From assembly GCA_022747635.1 (NCBI GenBank), contig JAKTNV010000009.1, forward strand, positions 64,869,677 to 64,933,676: DNA of 64,000 nt, given 5' to 3'. A model generated the notes under the pieces. It saw only the letters and a program-made list of their open reading frames with translations, was not told where the DNA came from and did not search any database. The position numbers were made by a program, and so were the translations under genes. Positions 61,850 to 64,000 of the stretch are shown piece after piece. Every line of letters starts with the position of its first letter. Position 1 is the first letter of the stretch. This DNA comes from Hetaerina americana (Eukaryota; Arthropoda; Insecta; Odonata; Calopterygidae).

Positions 61850-63100
61850 GTAAAACATAATACCATGCGATATGGAAGATGCGATTTCTAGATAAAAATA
61901 AACTCACAATTCACACCTTATAAACACACTCTCCGATTATCCTAAAATATCGACTCCAACCAGAACACTTGAATCGTGAATCAATATTGGAGAAAATGAA
62001 GGACACCAGGTGTCTTTTCTGGAAACGAGAACGGCTGAAATAGTAGAACCAATAATAATTTATACTGAGTCAAATTTCTAAACAAAAACTTGAAGATACC
62101 AGCAGCAGAAAAAAGGAAGAAAGACATTCTGGTAATTAAATCATTTTGGTAGTGGTGATTCTGATATAAAGAGAAATGTTCGAAGCAAATCTACTCGAAC
62201 TTTATTTCCCCGTCAAAATGACATTCTATGGTGTGGTCCTCAAAAGGTAATATGAGTAAATCTTTAAAGGGAATTGTTGACAGCATATTTCTTCGTTAAA
62301 GGGACTATGACTAGCCAGCAAGTAATTTGAGGGTAAATGTCTCCTATCAGACCATCTTAATTATGGAATTCACTCATGATTTCGATTTCAAGCCTCCGAC
62401 ATTACTTGAATGAAATCACAATCGCCAATTTTAAATAATATATTATGTTGCCTTAGAGACAGTTGATCTCGTTACTGTTAATTTTAAGAATTTTGCTAGA
62501 TCCATGAAAACTAATTGCACAAATTTGCCCAATAGAGTTACATTTTGATATTAAAAATTAACAAACTAATGATAAATTACACAAGTACACGTATATTAGG
62601 ACGAAGCGTGATTTTAAAGGTTTACGTTAACACTATTTCCATAAGGTAGTTGGTCTTAGGGAATTTAATTTTCATTCAACACGCGATAAAAACGGACCTT
62701 ACAATGGAATGGTAGTTAACGATCTCTTTAAACACCTTCTTTCGCTTCGCAACGTAGTAATTGAAAAGAATAGGGATGACTTGTTAAGGTAGGTAACCCG
62801 TTAACTTGAGGGTTTATGAGATAATAAATTCACATATTGAAAATAAAGCTAAATACAATAGCCATTGTCTAAGATGCAGATACAAGTCTTGCGTATATGA
62901 TGTTCAAATAAATAAATGGAGAAGTATCTAATTAGAAGAATATTAAAACTATCGGGATAATCATCGATTATATCAGAGGTAAATTTAATAAAATTAGAGA
63001 GGAAAACATGAACAAAATATTTATTTCTTTAGCACTAATCCAATAACAGTCAATGATGGCTCTTTACATCGGATAACGAACATGGTATTACAACAGTCAC
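61850..63100. other. No gene recognised; AT-rich
   Basis: No supportable feature. Confidence 0.4.
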
Positions 63101-63129
63101 AAACAATCACAGGTAAGCCCTAGGTGGAG

Positions 63130-63220
63130 TAAAATCTTTTTCATTGGGGATTTGAACTCACAGCGACTTGAGTTGGCCGGCGAGGACGTTACCCCGCCGA
63201 TAAGGGCTGGTAAATGTGTT
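63130..63220 (-). repeat. tRNA-like segment, possible SINE head
   Basis: On the minus strand GTGAGTTCAAATCCCC (63147-63162) is a good B box, and GGGTAACGTCCTCGCCGG upstream (63176-63193) could be a poor A box. Stems of a full tRNA cloverleaf were not evident, so this is more likely a SINE head or tRNA relic than a gene. It is not obviously family 1 or 2. Confidence 0.3.
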
Positions 63221-63962
63221 GAAATAAAGGGAATGGTGTGGAAAAGTGTGTGCTCGTGAGAACTTAAGAGAATTAACGAGGGGAGAAAAGATCCGAGATA
63301 GAAGCATCTACAACTAGAAAAACCTTAATCTAATAACGGAAAAAATGGAAGGTTCTTATAAACAAAAAACATATTAGATTCATGACCTATAAATTTTGAA
63401 AACAACAAGTACTATATTTATGAATATAAAAGGGCAATATGAAATTTTATGATAATTTTATTCCATTCAACGACAGCAATCTACAGCGTCTTATCAACAC
63501 ACTGACTTCCCTCCGATATCAATGTACAACGTAGACGTGGGCGGTAGAAAAACAATACGACGAAGAAGGTGCGCTCAAAGAGAATCCACTAACTGAGTAA
63601 AAATCAAGCACTTGCGAATTATTACTCAAAATAAAAAGCATCAATGATAAAATAATAGTAAAAAACAATTTCCAAGCAAGCAATTATAATTATTAAAACC
63701 CTTGATATATTGTCGTGGCAAATTAAAATATATCAAACATAGCGAAATAAGGAGGTAAGTCGAAACTGTAACTAACGGAAAATTCCGATATACCTCGATA
63801 TATATGATACTCAAACTACTGTATTCCTTTTGTGCACCTCTATGGATCGTTAGAATAACACTTAACAATTCAATATTAGATTAAGTCAAATATTCAAACT
63901 GGAATCAGATGGAAAACGTGGTTTCGTACAAAAATAATCATCAAAATTACTCATTCGTTGTG

Positions 63963-64000
63963 CTCAGGTAGCCGAATGATGCAGAGCGGCTTCTAAGTTA
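63963..64000 (+). repeat. tRNA-like sequence cut by the window end
   Basis: CTCAGGTAGCCGAATGATGC and AGAGCGGCTTCTAAG resemble the 5' half of a tRNA or SINE head with an A-box-like TAGCCGAATG. The B-box region would lie outside the window, so gene and SINE cannot be told apart. Confidence 0.25.

Overview
This window looks like nuclear DNA of an animal, most likely an arthropod and probably an insect. It is mostly AT-rich. The longest open frames are below about 250 codons and lie in low-complexity GC-rich tracts. Long dinucleotide arrays, tRNA-derived SINEs with target-site duplications, a hammerhead-ribozyme motif of the kind carried by Penelope-like elements, and a decayed non-LTR reverse transcriptase fragment all point the same way. 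I could not recognise any intact protein-coding gene, rRNA or functional tRNA gene. The window is best read as intergenic or intronic DNA. I cannot name the species.

Layout. 1-2040 is plain sequence with one GC-rich patch. 2040-3030 holds a Penelope/retrozyme-like fragment with a hammerhead core at 2449-2483, an AAT-rich tail and a second partial copy. 3030-16480 is unannotatable apart from GC-rich tracts and a possible old SINE near 6450-6610. 16480-20660 is the most structured part: arrays of (TG)n, (TA)n and (CA)n, a 59-bp-arm inverted repeat, a SINE, and a 227-bp near-perfect palindrome abutting a 48-bp (AT)n tract. 21900-22450 holds a short minisatellite and a complete SINE. 27345-27490 is a reverse-transcriptase relic. 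31000-44000 carries further SINEs, a strong 17-bp-stem hairpin and a large purine-biased GC-rich block. 44600-53600 alternates GC-rich blocks with AT-rich DNA. 58900-61850 has a possible hAT-like repeat end, another SINE, and a 50-bp-arm inverted repeat next to (TA)n.

Two SINE families account for most recognisable interspersed repeats. Family 1 (about 265-290 bp, CTA-type tail) has two copies with clear 11-12-bp target duplications, one diverged minus-strand copy and two doubtful relics. Family 2 (about 230-270 bp) has five copies. The most unusual observation is that three inverted repeats, unrelated to one another in sequence, each lie beside an (AT)n tract, and one of them contains a hammerhead-like fold.
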